64,000 nucleotides of DNA from Dolichospermum planctonicum (GTDB lineage Bacteria; Cyanobacteriota; Cyanobacteriia; Cyanobacteriales; Nostocaceae), in NCBI RefSeq assembly GCF_005402965.1, contig NZ_BJCF01000004.1, positions 62,001-126,000 on the forward strand, in the 5' to 3' direction. The notes beneath the pieces were generated by a model that was given only the letters and a program-made list of their open reading frames with translations, did no database searches and was not told the origin of the DNA. Made by a program: the position numbers and the translations under genes. Positions 43,045-52,284 of this stretch are shown piece by piece. How positions within the stretch are numbered: the first letter of the stretch is position 1; every line of letters begins with the position of its first letter.

Positions 43045-44403
43045 ATGGAATCTCTAGATATAAAATGGATTCGTTCTCAGTTTCCCGCGCTGACACAAAC
43101 AATCAACAAAAAGCCAGCAATTTTCTTTGATGGACCAGGAGGAACACAAGTTCCTGGTGGAGTTTTAGACGCAATTAGTGATTATTTAGTTAGATCAAAT
43201 GCGAATGTTCATGGTACTTTTGCTACAAGTTTGCGAACAGATGCTTTAATTATTTCCGCCAGAGCAGCGATCGCTGACTTCTTAGGATGCGATAATGATG
43301 AAATAGTATTTGGCGCAAATATGACCACTCTCACCTTCTCTGTGAGTCGCGCTATTGGTAGAGAATTACAAGCTGGTGATGAAATTATCGTTACAGACTT
43401 AGATCATGCTGCGAATATTTCTCCTTGGTATGCTTTAGCAGAAAAAGGTGTAATTATTCGTGCTGTTGATATCAATACTTCTGATTGTACTTTAGATTGG
43501 CATGATTTAGAAAAAAAGATAAATTCCCGCACCAAATTAGTAGCAGTTACCTATGCTTCTAATGCCGTGGGGACAATTAATGATATTAGTAAAATAGTCA
43601 AAATAGCCCACAATGTCGGGGCTTTAGTATATGTTGATGCTGTCCATTACGCGCCCCATGGACTGATTAATGTTCATCATTTAGATTGTGATTTTCTAGC
43701 CTGTTCTGCTTACAAATTCTTCGCACCCCATGTAGGAATTGTCTACGGAAAAAGAGAACATTTAACCAGATTTTCCCCTTATAAAGTTAAACCAGCAACA
43801 GAAGAAATTCCCTCAAAATGGGAAACAGGAACTTTAAATCATGAAGGTTTAGCCGGGTTAATAGCAGCGATTAATTATTTAGCCAAATTAGGTTGTCATG
43901 TTTCCCCAAACTTAGATAATGAATTACTTTCCTCCTTAATAGAAGCCGACAGAGAAGGTTTAACTACCTTCCATTGTCCTCGATTTTTGACAGCACCAGA
44001 ACAAAAAAATCATCAATTAGTATCAGCCTATCATAGTCGACGAGCAGCTTTAATAGCAGCAATGTCAGCCATTCAACAATATGAAAGAGAATTAAGTAAA
44101 AAGCTAATTTCAGGCTTATTAAAAATCCCTGGTTTACGCTTATATGGTATTACAGAACCCAGCCAATTTAAATGGCGCACACCAACAGTATCTATTCGCA
44201 TAGCAGGAAAAACGCCCGCAACCATAGCCCAAATATTAGGAGAAAAGGGAATATTTGTTTGGTACGGAAATTTTTATGCAATTAACCTCACAGAAAAATT
44301 AGATGTAGAAACATCTGGTGGATTATTGCGGATAGGATTAGCCCATTATAACACAGTTGAAGAAATAGATCAACTATTACAAACCCTAAATGAAATTGTC
44401 TAA
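43045..44403 (+). CDS. Cysteine desulfurase-like PLP enzyme (TIGR01976 type)
   Basis: The start ATG 43045 follows aaaaggggaaaaatt, a good ribosome site, giving 452 residues. PLP-type I features include FFDGPGGTQVPGGVLDAISD, DLDHAANISPW, YVDAVHYAPHGLI and the lysine in CSAYKFFAPHVGIVYGK. It is close to the SufS/CsdA family but lacks an obvious active-site cysteine loop of the usual form, so activity as a sulfur donor is uncertain. Its TAA stop is the first three bases of the element at 44401-44636. Confidence 0.88.
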   Translation: MESLDIKWIRSQFPALTQTINKKPAIFFDGPGGTQVPGGVLDAISDYLVRSNANVHGTFATSLRTDALIISARAAIADFLGCDNDEIVFGANMTTLTFSVSRAIGRELQAGDEIIVTDLDHAANISPWYALAEKGVIIRAVDINTSDCTLDWHDLEKKINSRTKLVAVTYASNAVGTINDISKIVKIAHNVGALVYVDAVHYAPHGLINVHHLDCDFLACSAYKFFAPHVGIVYGKREHLTRFSPYKVKPATEEIPSKWETGTLNHEGLAGLIAAINYLAKLGCHVSPNLDNELLSSLIEADREGLTTFHCPRFLTAPEQKNHQLVSAYHSRRAALIAAMSAIQQYERELSKKLISGLLKIPGLRLYGITEPSQFKWRTPTVSIRIAGKTPATIAQILGEKGIFVWYGNFYAINLTEKLDVETSGGLLRIGLAHYNTVEEIDQLLQTLNEIV

Positions 44404-44636
44404 GTAGGTTGGCGTTAACAATTGTCGTTCAAGGGAACAGGGAACAGGGAACAGGTGACAGGGAAGAGGGAACAGGTAACAGGTAACAGGTAACAGGTAA
44501 CAGGGGACAGGGAACAGGGAACAGGGAACAGGTGACAGGTGCTACGCCACGGGGACAGGTAAGAGGGAAGAGGGAAGAGGTTTTGAGCAACTTTACTTTT
44601 CGTTACTTATGTCGGTTTTTTCCGTTCACCTACTTA
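44401..44636. mobile_element. MITE-like element with AAGTAGGT ends and expanded heptamer tract (copy c)
   Basis: The 236-bp unit runs from TAAGTAGGTTGGCG to CCGTTCACCTACTTA. It is the inverted counterpart of 23644-23763 but holds a long tract of aacaggg/aacaggt/aagaggg units (about 44434-44580), interrupted by gctacgccacgggg. It begins inside the stop codon of the preceding gene (taa at 44401-44403), so it inserted exactly at the gene end. Confidence 0.8.
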
Positions 44637-44659
44637 GTCTCATTAAGCCTTAATTAGTC

Positions 44660-44702
44660 CACGGAGGTGGACTTTGCTTGTGTAGTAGCGAATTCTATTC
44701 GC
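44660..44702. repeat. Double-hairpin REP-like sequence
   Basis: GTCCAC-ggag-GTGGAC and GCGAAT-tct-ATTCGCC form two adjacent stems just downstream of the rsh gene. The arrangement is a typical cyanobacterial intergenic palindrome and may double as a terminator for the convergent genes. Confidence 0.65.
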
Positions 44703-44727
44703 CCAATACCCTTTATTAATTTTTAAT

Positions 44728-47010
44728 TCATCCACAGTCGTCAGCCTCACAGACACGACGTATATTAATAATGTCACTCATTTTTTTAAGTTGAACAAAT
44801 AAACGTTCCAACTGAGGACAATCGCGCACATCAATTCCTAAATCAATTAAAGCCGGTTCTCCCAAAGAAGTTTTAACTTGAGCGTGACGGACATTGATAC
44901 CCTGGTCGCTTAATCGAGATAGTACATCTTTTAATACTCCCACTCTATCCAATGCCTCAATTTGCATATTAATAGGATATGTATAAGGACGGCTTTGATT
45001 TTCTGTAACTGAGTTCCAACGCACTGGTACTAAACGTTCACACTCAACATGACCTAGATTATGACAGCCTTGGCGGTGTATAGAAATTCCTCTTCCCCTA
45101 GTCACAGCCCCCACAATTGGTTCCCCAGGAATGGGAGTACAACAACCAGCAATATGATAAACTAAACCCTCCACCCCAAGAATAGGGGAATCACTAGCAC
45201 GGTATGTAGATAATGAATCCGTTTTTTCCTGGCGCGAAGTTTTTGCTGTTGATTCCTTGGCGAGAAATGGGATCATATCACTAACAGGTTGTTTACCTTT
45301 AACAACTTCCCGCCAACGGTTCAGCACTAAATTTAAAGTAACTTCCCCATAACCTAAACTAGCCAGTAAATCTTCTACACTGTGATAATTACACTTTTCC
45401 GCCACAGTCTGCATAGCCTCTGATTTGAGTAAGTTCTCAAAACCAGTTTTCCCCAATTCCTTTTCTAATAAATCCCGTCCCCTGGCGACATTTTCTTCTC
45501 GGCGCGATCGCTTATACCATTGTTTAATACGATACTTCGCCGTCGAAGTACCAACAAAATTTAACCAATCTAAACTGGGATGACAATTTTTTTGGGTAAT
45601 AATGTCAACAATATCACCATTATGCAATCGCGTTGATAAGGGAACAATGCGCCCATTTACCCGCGCCCCTGCACAGTGGTTTCCGACTTCTGTATGAATG
45701 CGATAGGCAAAATCTATACTGGTAGAACCAGGAGTTAAAGGAATAACATCCCCCTTGGGAGTGAAGACATAAACCCCATCTTCAAAGAGATTATCTTTCA
45801 CACTATCTAAGTATTCCTGAGCATCTTTTAAGTCACTTTGCCAATCTAGCAATTGGCGTAACCAAGTAAATTTTTCATCAGAACTTGTTAAGTTAGTATT
45901 CTCAGAACCACCCGTTTCTTTATACTTCCAATGAGCAGCAATTCCGTATTCCGCGATATGGTGCATTTCCAGAGTGCGAATTTGCACTTCTAAGGGTCGC
46001 CCTGTCAAACCAATTACCCCAGTATGTAGAGATTGATAATTGTTTGGTTTAGGCAGACCTATATAATCCTTAAATCTACCAGGGATGGGACGAAAAGTAT
46101 CATGAACCACCGCTAAAGCTCGATAACATTCTTCATTAGTTTGGACAATAATTCGCAGCGCCGCCAAATCATAAATTTCATGAAATTCCTTTTGCTGCCG
46201 CCGCATTTTTTGATAAATGCTATAAAGGTGTTTAGGACGACCGCTAATTTCCAAACAATTAATACGCGCTTTCAGTAACCGACGGCGCAGAGTCTCCGTA
46301 GCTTTAAGTAACTTTTCTTCCCTATCCGTGCGTTTTTCAGCCACACATTGCTGAGTTTCTCGATAGGCCTCCGGTTCTAAATATTTGAATGCTAGGTCTT
46401 CTAATTCCCATTTAATTTGCCAAATTCCTAAACGATTCGCCAAAGGTGCGAAAATATCTCGTGTTTCCTGGGCGCTACGTTGACGACTAGATTCTGGCAT
46501 ATATTGAAGAGTCCGCATATTATGCAAACGGTCCGCCAGTTTGACCACAATTACCCGAATATCTTGCGCCATAGCCAGAAACATTCGCCGGAAATTTTCC
46601 GCTTGACTTTCGGTTTTGCTGGTAAAATTAATTTTCGACAGCTTAGTAACACCTTCTACCAATCGCCGCACCTCTGATCCAAAGCGTGCTTCTATGTCTT
46701 CACCTGTAACTTCTGTATCTTCAACTACATCATGAAGCAAGCCCGCTGCTATCATAACAGGACTACCACCTAATTCACGGAGTATTTCCGCCACAGCCAC
46801 AGGGTGAGCAATATAAGGTTCTCCAGATTTTCGGGTTTGACCCCCATGTAATTCATAAGCAAACTGAAATGCTCGACAAATCAGAGCGTTACCGTTATAC
46901 GTTCGGTCTTCTTCCTCCGTCAGTATGGGTGCTGGAGGTTCAATTAAACATCTGTTAAGCCAGTCTGGGAGAACGACATCAGTAGGAGGTTTGATAGCTA
47001 TACTACTCAT
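44728..47010 (-). CDS. relA: Bifunctional (p)ppGpp synthetase/hydrolase (RSH)
   Basis: The 760-residue protein has all RSH domains in order. The HD hydrolase is near 55-160 (GLLHDVVEDTEV, DRLHNMRTL), and the synthetase near 250-360 (YDLAALRIIV, RFKDYIGLPKPNNYQSLHT). TGS is near 405-465 (VYVFTPKGDVIPLTPG), and the C-terminal ACT near 680-755. With the HD motif intact it should both make and degrade the alarmone during nutrient stress. The gene stands alone with a 289-nt upstream region. Confidence 0.95.
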   Translation of the reverse strand: MSSIAIKPPTDVVLPDWLNRCLIEPPAPILTEEEDRTYNGNALICRAFQFAYELHGGQTRKSGEPYIAHPVAVAEILRELGGSPVMIAAGLLHDVVEDTEVTGEDIEARFGSEVRRLVEGVTKLSKINFTSKTESQAENFRRMFLAMAQDIRVIVVKLADRLHNMRTLQYMPESSRQRSAQETRDIFAPLANRLGIWQIKWELEDLAFKYLEPEAYRETQQCVAEKRTDREEKLLKATETLRRRLLKARINCLEISGRPKHLYSIYQKMRRQQKEFHEIYDLAALRIIVQTNEECYRALAVVHDTFRPIPGRFKDYIGLPKPNNYQSLHTGVIGLTGRPLEVQIRTLEMHHIAEYGIAAHWKYKETGGSENTNLTSSDEKFTWLRQLLDWQSDLKDAQEYLDSVKDNLFEDGVYVFTPKGDVIPLTPGSTSIDFAYRIHTEVGNHCAGARVNGRIVPLSTRLHNGDIVDIITQKNCHPSLDWLNFVGTSTAKYRIKQWYKRSRREENVARGRDLLEKELGKTGFENLLKSEAMQTVAEKCNYHSVEDLLASLGYGEVTLNLVLNRWREVVKGKQPVSDMIPFLAKESTAKTSRQEKTDSLSTYRASDSPILGVEGLVYHIAGCCTPIPGEPIVGAVTRGRGISIHRQGCHNLGHVECERLVPVRWNSVTENQSRPYTYPINMQIEALDRVGVLKDVLSRLSDQGINVRHAQVKTSLGEPALIDLGIDVRDCPQLERLFVQLKKMSDIINIRRVCEADDCG

Positions 47011-47299
47011 AAAATCAAAAAGGTAATTTGTGGATAGGTTGGAAGATAGTTAAAATTGACAGCACCGCCATAAAATAGATGCTGTTGCCTGGAGGCTTAG
47101 AGATAAGACGAGAGAGATGATGTCTTAATGGTTTTATCATCCATTACAAGTTGCTTTCAAATATAATCAGAAAAACCTATTGACGAGAAACCAAGCCCCA
47201 AAGTACAATTCAGGGCTGATGATTTTGAGCAAACAAAAAAGAAAGTTGAGTTGTATGAGAAAATTTTCTTGACATTAATATTATCCTAACTGGCAACAA

Positions 47300-47647
47300 A
47301 TGTCTTTAAATTGTGATAAATATCAGGAATTGGCAACATTTATAGACGAGTTACGAACTCATATAACAGCCGATAAACTCAATACTAATCAATTACGGTT
47401 AAATTTCACCCATCTACAAACATTTTTTTTACAGCAAATTGTTCCCTTAGTTGATGACAATTCCCAGCAACTGTCCTATAAAACGGAAATAAGTAAACAG
47501 TTGCGACTCTTGGAAGTGGATATAATGTTTCTCCAAGGGGCAAGGCATTCAACAACGCTACAGGCTAGATTGAAAGCCATTGAAGAACGAATTAATACTT
47601 TACTTGGGTATTGTCAAGCTATTATCCAGCCATTGGCAGATAAGTAA
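47300..47647 (+). CDS. patD: PatD-like small protein (heterocyst frequency control)
   Basis: The 115-residue helical protein (LNCDKYQELATFIDELRTHI, then TEISKQLRLLEVDIMFLQGA) resembles cyanobacterial proteins named after Anabaena PatD. PatD is an NtcA-regulated factor tuning heterocyst number and interacting with FtsZ. I assign it from recall of this pattern, so the name is provisional. A TTGACA (47271) precedes the start by about 30 nt, compatible with a promoter; no clear NtcA box is visible. Confidence 0.5.
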   Translation: MSLNCDKYQELATFIDELRTHITADKLNTNQLRLNFTHLQTFFLQQIVPLVDDNSQQLSYKTEISKQLRLLEVDIMFLQGARHSTTLQARLKAIEERINTLLGYCQAIIQPLADK

Positions 47648-47846
47648 TCATAAACTAGAAATATACTGAAATTAAATGAATTTAACTTACTCACCAAAGA
47701 TAGAACTAACTACTTAATAAGTATATAAAACTTAACAAAAAAAACTACTAAAGTCATAGGAAAATGGTAAATTAATTTCAGTAACACCCAGGATCAGGCT
47801 GTGTTTCTTGATAGTCCATCAACTTAAATAGATACAGGATAGTTAT

Positions 47847-49094
47847 ATGTTTAATAGAATACGTAGTCTTTTAAGCGGATTTTTCAATAATTCTCGCACA
47901 GTAAACAACGAACCACTAAATAAAGTGAGTTTGATAGTAATTATTTTAGTTGATATTTTCATTTTAATTAATGTCTTTACGGGTTTAAATGATATTAGTC
48001 AATGGTATCTTAGCCCGTCTCAGTCTTATCCATGCTATTCTGAATGGAACGATTATAAAGCAGATACTAAGACAAATAAAGATTATCAATTTCTGATCAG
48101 TGGATTACCTTATGGTAGCAATGAGCAAACAATTCAACAAAGATATCAAGATGCAGAAAACAGACATTTGGGTAAAGTTTCGCCAATATGTTTAAATTAT
48201 GGAGAATTTAAAGATCAACTAAACAATCCTGAAAATCAGAAAATTATCAGCGGTATCAATCAGAAACAAAATAAGATTAATCAACTCCAACAGGCCAATA
48301 ATACAATTCGTGAACAATACGATTCCACACTTTTAGAAAAAATTGCTGGTCAGCCTTCAGGTAATTCAATTAATCAAGTAAAAGCGGAAAAAGCTAAACA
48401 GGAATTAACGCAAAATAACCGCAATATTTCTGTATTAAAACAAGAAATTGCTAATCTACAAAATCAACTGCTGAACAAACCTGAGAGTATTAATTTCCTC
48501 TCTTTTGTCAAGGACGAAACTAAATTTAACCAAGTTGCAAAAGGTCATCAAGACGCATCATTTTGGTATTCTAGCATTCAATTTCTATTTCAGTCCATCT
48601 TCCTACTGCCCTTGATTTTGGTTGCATTATTGGTTAATAACTTGAGTCAACGCCAAGGATATGGATTAATAAGCCTCATAAGCTGGCATTTGCTAGTTAT
48701 ATTTCTCATTCCTCTAGTTCTAAAAATATTTGAATTTCTGCAAATTGGTGTCATATTTCAATATTTATCTAATCTCATTAATCGTCTGTTTGCAGGGTTA
48801 ATCTTCCTCCTGCGTTACCTTTATATTTTGGTAATTCCTGTACTTGGTTTTGGGATCATTAAATTTTTCCAAACCGTTGTATTTAATACCAAAATTCAGG
48901 CCACTAAAAGAATTCAAGAATCAAGGTGTATTCGCTGTGCCAAAAAAATTCGTCCACGAGATAGTTACTGTCCCCACTGTGGTTATGATCAATATATTGA
49001 ATGCCATAATTGCCATAATTTGACCTATAGAGGATTACCTTATTGTTATCATTGTGGCGCTGATCAAAATTCTAGTCCCGTAGAACAGAATTAA
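47847..49094 (+). CDS. Membrane protein with C-terminal double zinc ribbon, unknown function
   Basis: The 415-residue protein has one N-terminal membrane helix (about 27-48), a periplasmic or cytoplasmic coiled-coil region rich in asparagine/glutamine (about 125-205), then three or four helices (about 230-345). Two zinc ribbons end it: CIRCAKKIRPRDSYCPHCGY and CHNCHNLTYRGLPYCYHCGA. I recognise no family; it could be a sensor or scaffold. It is not clearly in an operon. Confidence 0.8.
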   Translation: MFNRIRSLLSGFFNNSRTVNNEPLNKVSLIVIILVDIFILINVFTGLNDISQWYLSPSQSYPCYSEWNDYKADTKTNKDYQFLISGLPYGSNEQTIQQRYQDAENRHLGKVSPICLNYGEFKDQLNNPENQKIISGINQKQNKINQLQQANNTIREQYDSTLLEKIAGQPSGNSINQVKAEKAKQELTQNNRNISVLKQEIANLQNQLLNKPESINFLSFVKDETKFNQVAKGHQDASFWYSSIQFLFQSIFLLPLILVALLVNNLSQRQGYGLISLISWHLLVIFLIPLVLKIFEFLQIGVIFQYLSNLINRLFAGLIFLLRYLYILVIPVLGFGIIKFFQTVVFNTKIQATKRIQESRCIRCAKKIRPRDSYCPHCGYDQYIECHNCHNLTYRGLPYCYHCGADQNSSPVEQN

Positions 49095-49115
49095 AAATCA
49101 AAAAGTATAATTCAT

Positions 49116-49155
49116 CAATGTTGGGTTTAACTGTCGTTCAACCCAACCTACAGAG
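49116..49155 (+). terminator. Hairpin after the zinc-ribbon gene
   Basis: TGTTGGGTTTAAC..GTTCAACCCAACC pairs into a stem about 30 nt after the stop codon. Related TTGGGTT/AACCCAA hairpins occur at about 6729 and 30238, so it belongs to a repeated family. Confidence 0.5.
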
Positions 49156-49268
49156 ATAATAAAAAACTTAGCAAATTTAAACTTAGTAAATTTAAACTTA
49201 GCGACATATTTCCTCACCTATTTATTAGATATTATCGAATTACTAACTTAAATCTAAAGAGAGGATTT

Positions 49269-49604
49269 ATGTCATCAATTACGAATGTAACAGAAGCCAC
49301 ATTTAAACAAGAAGTATTAGAAAACGAAACGCCCGTTTTAGTTGACTTTTGGGCCCCCTGGTGTGGTCCGTGTAAAATGTTATCTCCTGTAGTCGAAGAA
49401 GTAGCCACAGAATACGAAGGACAATTGAAAGTTGTTAAAGTCAATACAGATCAAAATCCCACTATTGCTAGTCATTACGGGATTCGTACCATTCCCACCT
49501 TGATGGTATTTAAAGGAGGAAGACAAATTAATACTGTTGTTGGTGCTGTTCCCAAAACCACTTTAGCTGCTACCTTAGATAAGTATATTACCAGAGAGAA
49601 GTAA
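49269..49604 (+). CDS. trxA: Thioredoxin
   Basis: The 111-residue protein has the WCGPC active site ([12 protein letters not shown]) and the cis-proline loop [12 protein letters not shown]. It is a classical m-type-like cytoplasmic thiol reductant. A tandem 14-mer (aaatttaaacttag, about three copies) precedes it at 49160-49205. Confidence 0.96.
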   Translation: MSSITNVTEATFKQEVLENETPVLVDFWAPWCGPCKMLSPVVEEVATEYEGQLKVVKVNTDQNPTIASHYGIRTIPTLMVFKGGRQINTVVGAVPKTTLAATLDKYITREK

Positions 49605-49778
49605 TTAAAAAAACAGGGATATTAGAGATAAAAACCTCGCATTTACTTTCTCGCGTCTCTGGGTCTGTGCGTGATCAAAAATACCCTGTAATTCCATCAA
49701 CAAATAACGAACCACAGGTTAATTGAACAGCGGACAAAAAAGCGTTACCCTAAATAGGACAAAACAGAGGAGAATACC

Positions 49779-50444
49779 GTGAGTTCCAGCACCCAGACCC
49801 AAGCATTAGACGTACCTAGCGCCATAGTACAACGCCGTTCCATCAAAACCTTCAAACCAGATTCTATTTCCCCCGACTTACTCAAACAACTAGTAGAATT
49901 AACCGTAGCCGCACCCAGTAGTTTTAATGTTCAATCTTGGAGAATAGTATTAGTTCAAGAGGAAACGCAAAAACAAGCATTATGCGCGGCTTCCTGGAAT
50001 CAAAAGCAAATTATCCAAGCGCCCGTTACCTTTGTTTTCGCTGCTGACACTGCTGCGGGAGAAAAGGACTTAACACCGATTTTAGAACAAGGGTTAGCCA
50101 CAGGAGCCTGGAATGAGGGAACGGTGAATTATTTTAGAAATGCAATTCCCCAATTTCAAGCAGGGTTAGGAGACAAGCGCCGGGAATACGCCATTAAAGA
50201 TGCCATGATAGCTGCTACAAACTTAGTCTTAGCCGCAGAAAGCCTGGGTTTATCTACCTGCTTTATGAATGGTTGGATTGAAGAACAGGTCAAAGCTATA
50301 ATTGGTGCTGAGAATAACCCAGACATAGCCATTGCTGTTTTAGTACCGGTCGGTTATGCGGCCGAACCGCGTTTAAATCCCGGTCGTTTACCATTATCGG
50401 TTAATGTGTCTGTAGATAAGCTAGACAACCCCTATGAAGGTTAA
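49779..50444 (+). CDS. Nitroreductase family protein
   Basis: The 221-residue protein starts at GTG (49779) and contains IVQRRSIKTFKPDSI (FMN phosphate binding), APSSFNVQSWRIVLV and AESLGLSTCFMNGW. It is an FMN-dependent NAD(P)H oxidoreductase of the NfsB/RdxA class; the substrate is unknown. The upstream gagga box lies 5 nt before the start. Confidence 0.9.
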   Translation: MSSSTQTQALDVPSAIVQRRSIKTFKPDSISPDLLKQLVELTVAAPSSFNVQSWRIVLVQEETQKQALCAASWNQKQIIQAPVTFVFAADTAAGEKDLTPILEQGLATGAWNEGTVNYFRNAIPQFQAGLGDKRREYAIKDAMIAATNLVLAAESLGLSTCFMNGWIEEQVKAIIGAENNPDIAIAVLVPVGYAAEPRLNPGRLPLSVNVSVDKLDNPYEG

Positions 50445-51083
50445 TTAGGGATTTGGGGGTTAGGTTGGGACAATTTTTGGCTAAATGAACCATATTTTTA
50501 GTTTCGCGCAAAGATGCGAGGGCGCACAGCATCATGAAGTTCATCTGTCCTCATCTGTCTTCATCTGTCTTTATCTGTCTTAATTATCTGTCCTCATCTG
50601 TCTTTATTATTTGTCTTCATCTGTCTTCATCTGTCTTTATCTGTCCTCATCTGCGGTTAATTATTCTGAAAATCTTATTCTATCTAGCTTTGTTTTAATT
50701 ATACTTACTATAAAAACTATATATTTCGGTTGTTTAAATTACAAAGTGATAATTTTTTATTGTACATCAATAAACATAAAAATAGTTGGTTTTGATTTAA
50801 AAATATTGTAATACGGCAATGACTAAAATCTGTTGCTGGCTCTCTCATTAATTCTAGAAGTTTTACTTTTAGTTTTTCTGACAATTCACAAAAATTTACT
50901 TAACCCAAATATTGGGTTTAGTAAGTTCAATTTCTAACAGTGATTTAGTTTAGCTACATCCATAATTACTGTTGTTTGACATATTTTCCCTATTTTTCAG
51001 GGGAGTAAATGACTGAACTCGCAGCAAATTTATCATATTTATGTTTGGCTGGATAGAGTAGTAAATAAGTCTAGGAGATTGTA
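50445..51083. other. Gene-free region before the oxidase operon, 639 nt
   Basis: The left part contains the tatctgtct-type microsatellite and a cgcaaag-type repeat fragment near 50500; the right part is AT-rich leader DNA of the DUF2231-cta operon. A ribosome site (aggaga, 51074-51079) precedes the first gene. I see no gene or known RNA. Confidence 0.6.
50541..50654 (+). repeat. Degenerate 10-bp tandem repeat
   Basis: About eleven copies of tcatctgtct with interruptions (taattatctgtcc, ttattatttgtc). It is a microsatellite with no coding potential. Confidence 0.85.
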
Positions 51084-51584
51084 ATGCTGGATTTTTTCAC
51101 TTCATTGAATGAGCATAATTTACCATATCCAGATCCTTTACATCCTATCGTGGTTCACTTTGTAATTGCGATGGTTCTATTTTCTGTTTTCTGTGATGTC
51201 GCTGGGTATTTAACTGGTAGAACTCGCTTGTTTGAAGTGAGTTGGTGGAATATGTGTATTGCTACAGTGGCGATTTTTGTAGCGATTATTTTTGGTCAAT
51301 TTGAGGCGGGTTTAGCTAAACCTTATGAACTGGCTAAATCAGTTTTAAATGTTCATACTCTTATTGGTTGGTCACTTTCTGGAATCATTACGGCCATTAC
51401 AGCTTGGCGTTATGTTTTGCGGAGTCAAAACCCGAATAAACTGCCTTTTCATTATCTAGCTGTGGGCATTTTATTAACATTAATTGTCGGTTTTCAAGTG
51501 TATCTTGGTGATGAACTTGTATGGGTGTATGGCTTACATACTGTACCTGTTGTGGACGCGGTCAAGGATGGAATATTGCCATGA
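51084..51584 (+). CDS. DUF2231 membrane protein (oxidase operon)
   Basis: The 166-residue protein has four membrane helices. The DPLHPIVVHFVIAMVLF opening is the conserved histidine-containing start of DUF2231 proteins. Pairs of such proteins precede the cox3-type oxidase genes in filamentous cyanobacteria. It overlaps the next gene by 4 nt (ATGA). It may help assembly or bind heme; unproven. Confidence 0.82.
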   Translation: MLDFFTSLNEHNLPYPDPLHPIVVHFVIAMVLFSVFCDVAGYLTGRTRLFEVSWWNMCIATVAIFVAIIFGQFEAGLAKPYELAKSVLNVHTLIGWSLSGIITAITAWRYVLRSQNPNKLPFHYLAVGILLTLIVGFQVYLGDELVWVYGLHTVPVVDAVKDGILP

Positions 51585-52189
51585 ATTCAGAATTATTAGA
51601 TCAAATTAGTCATCAAATGGGTGCAAATGGTTTACCTTATGCCATTCCTGTTCATCCTAATTTAGTACATCTAACATTAGGTTTATTCATCATTGCCATC
51701 ATTTTTGATCTTTTGGGTGTATTCTTCCCTGTGGAAAAATGGCTATTCAGATTTTTGGGAATTAAAGTTGAGCGTTCTCAATTATTTGATGTGGGTTGGT
51801 ATAACGTTTTTGCCGCTGCTGTAATTACATTCTTTACGGTTGGTGCGGGTTTTTATGAAATGTTATTGGCTGCCCCACCAGCAGATATTAAAAGTCCTTG
51901 GGGAATGTTAGCAATGCCCACAATGATGTGGCATGGTGTCGGTGGTGTATTGCTATTAGCAATGATTGTTGGTATGACTTTTTGGCGAGGTTGGCAACGT
52001 TATGTTATCGGCAAATATGAAGAGCGAGAAGTACAAATTTCTTATCTCGTTGTCGGTGTAATTATTATGTTGCTGATGTATGTTCACGGCACATTAGGAG
52101 CGCACTTAGCAGCAGATTTTGGTGTTCACAACACAGCCGATAAATTACTGCGAGCCGGACAAGACATTAATCAAATATTGGGTAAATAG
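51581..52189 (+). CDS. Second DUF2231 membrane protein (oxidase operon)
   Basis: The ATG at 51581 overlaps the previous stop codon (ATGA), giving 202 residues; an upstream in-frame start lies inside the previous gene and is rejected. The protein has several helices and begins with a similar AIPVHPNLVHLTLGLF motif. With the preceding gene it forms a translationally coupled pair leading ctaCDE. Confidence 0.82.
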   Translation: MNSELLDQISHQMGANGLPYAIPVHPNLVHLTLGLFIIAIIFDLLGVFFPVEKWLFRFLGIKVERSQLFDVGWYNVFAAAVITFFTVGAGFYEMLLAAPPADIKSPWGMLAMPTMMWHGVGGVLLLAMIVGMTFWRGWQRYVIGKYEEREVQISYLVVGVIIMLLMYVHGTLGAHLAADFGVHNTADKLLRAGQDINQILGK

Positions 52190-52284
52190 GTAATGGGTAA
52201 ATAGGTAATGGGTAATGGGTAATTGGTAATTGGTAATGGGTCATTAAAAACTAACTGACAACTAACAACTGACAACTGACTATT

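Noticed and set aside
44434-44580. Coding or regulatory meaning of the aacaggg tract
   Set aside because: The unit length and interruptions look like slippage within a mobile element; no frame stays protein-like.
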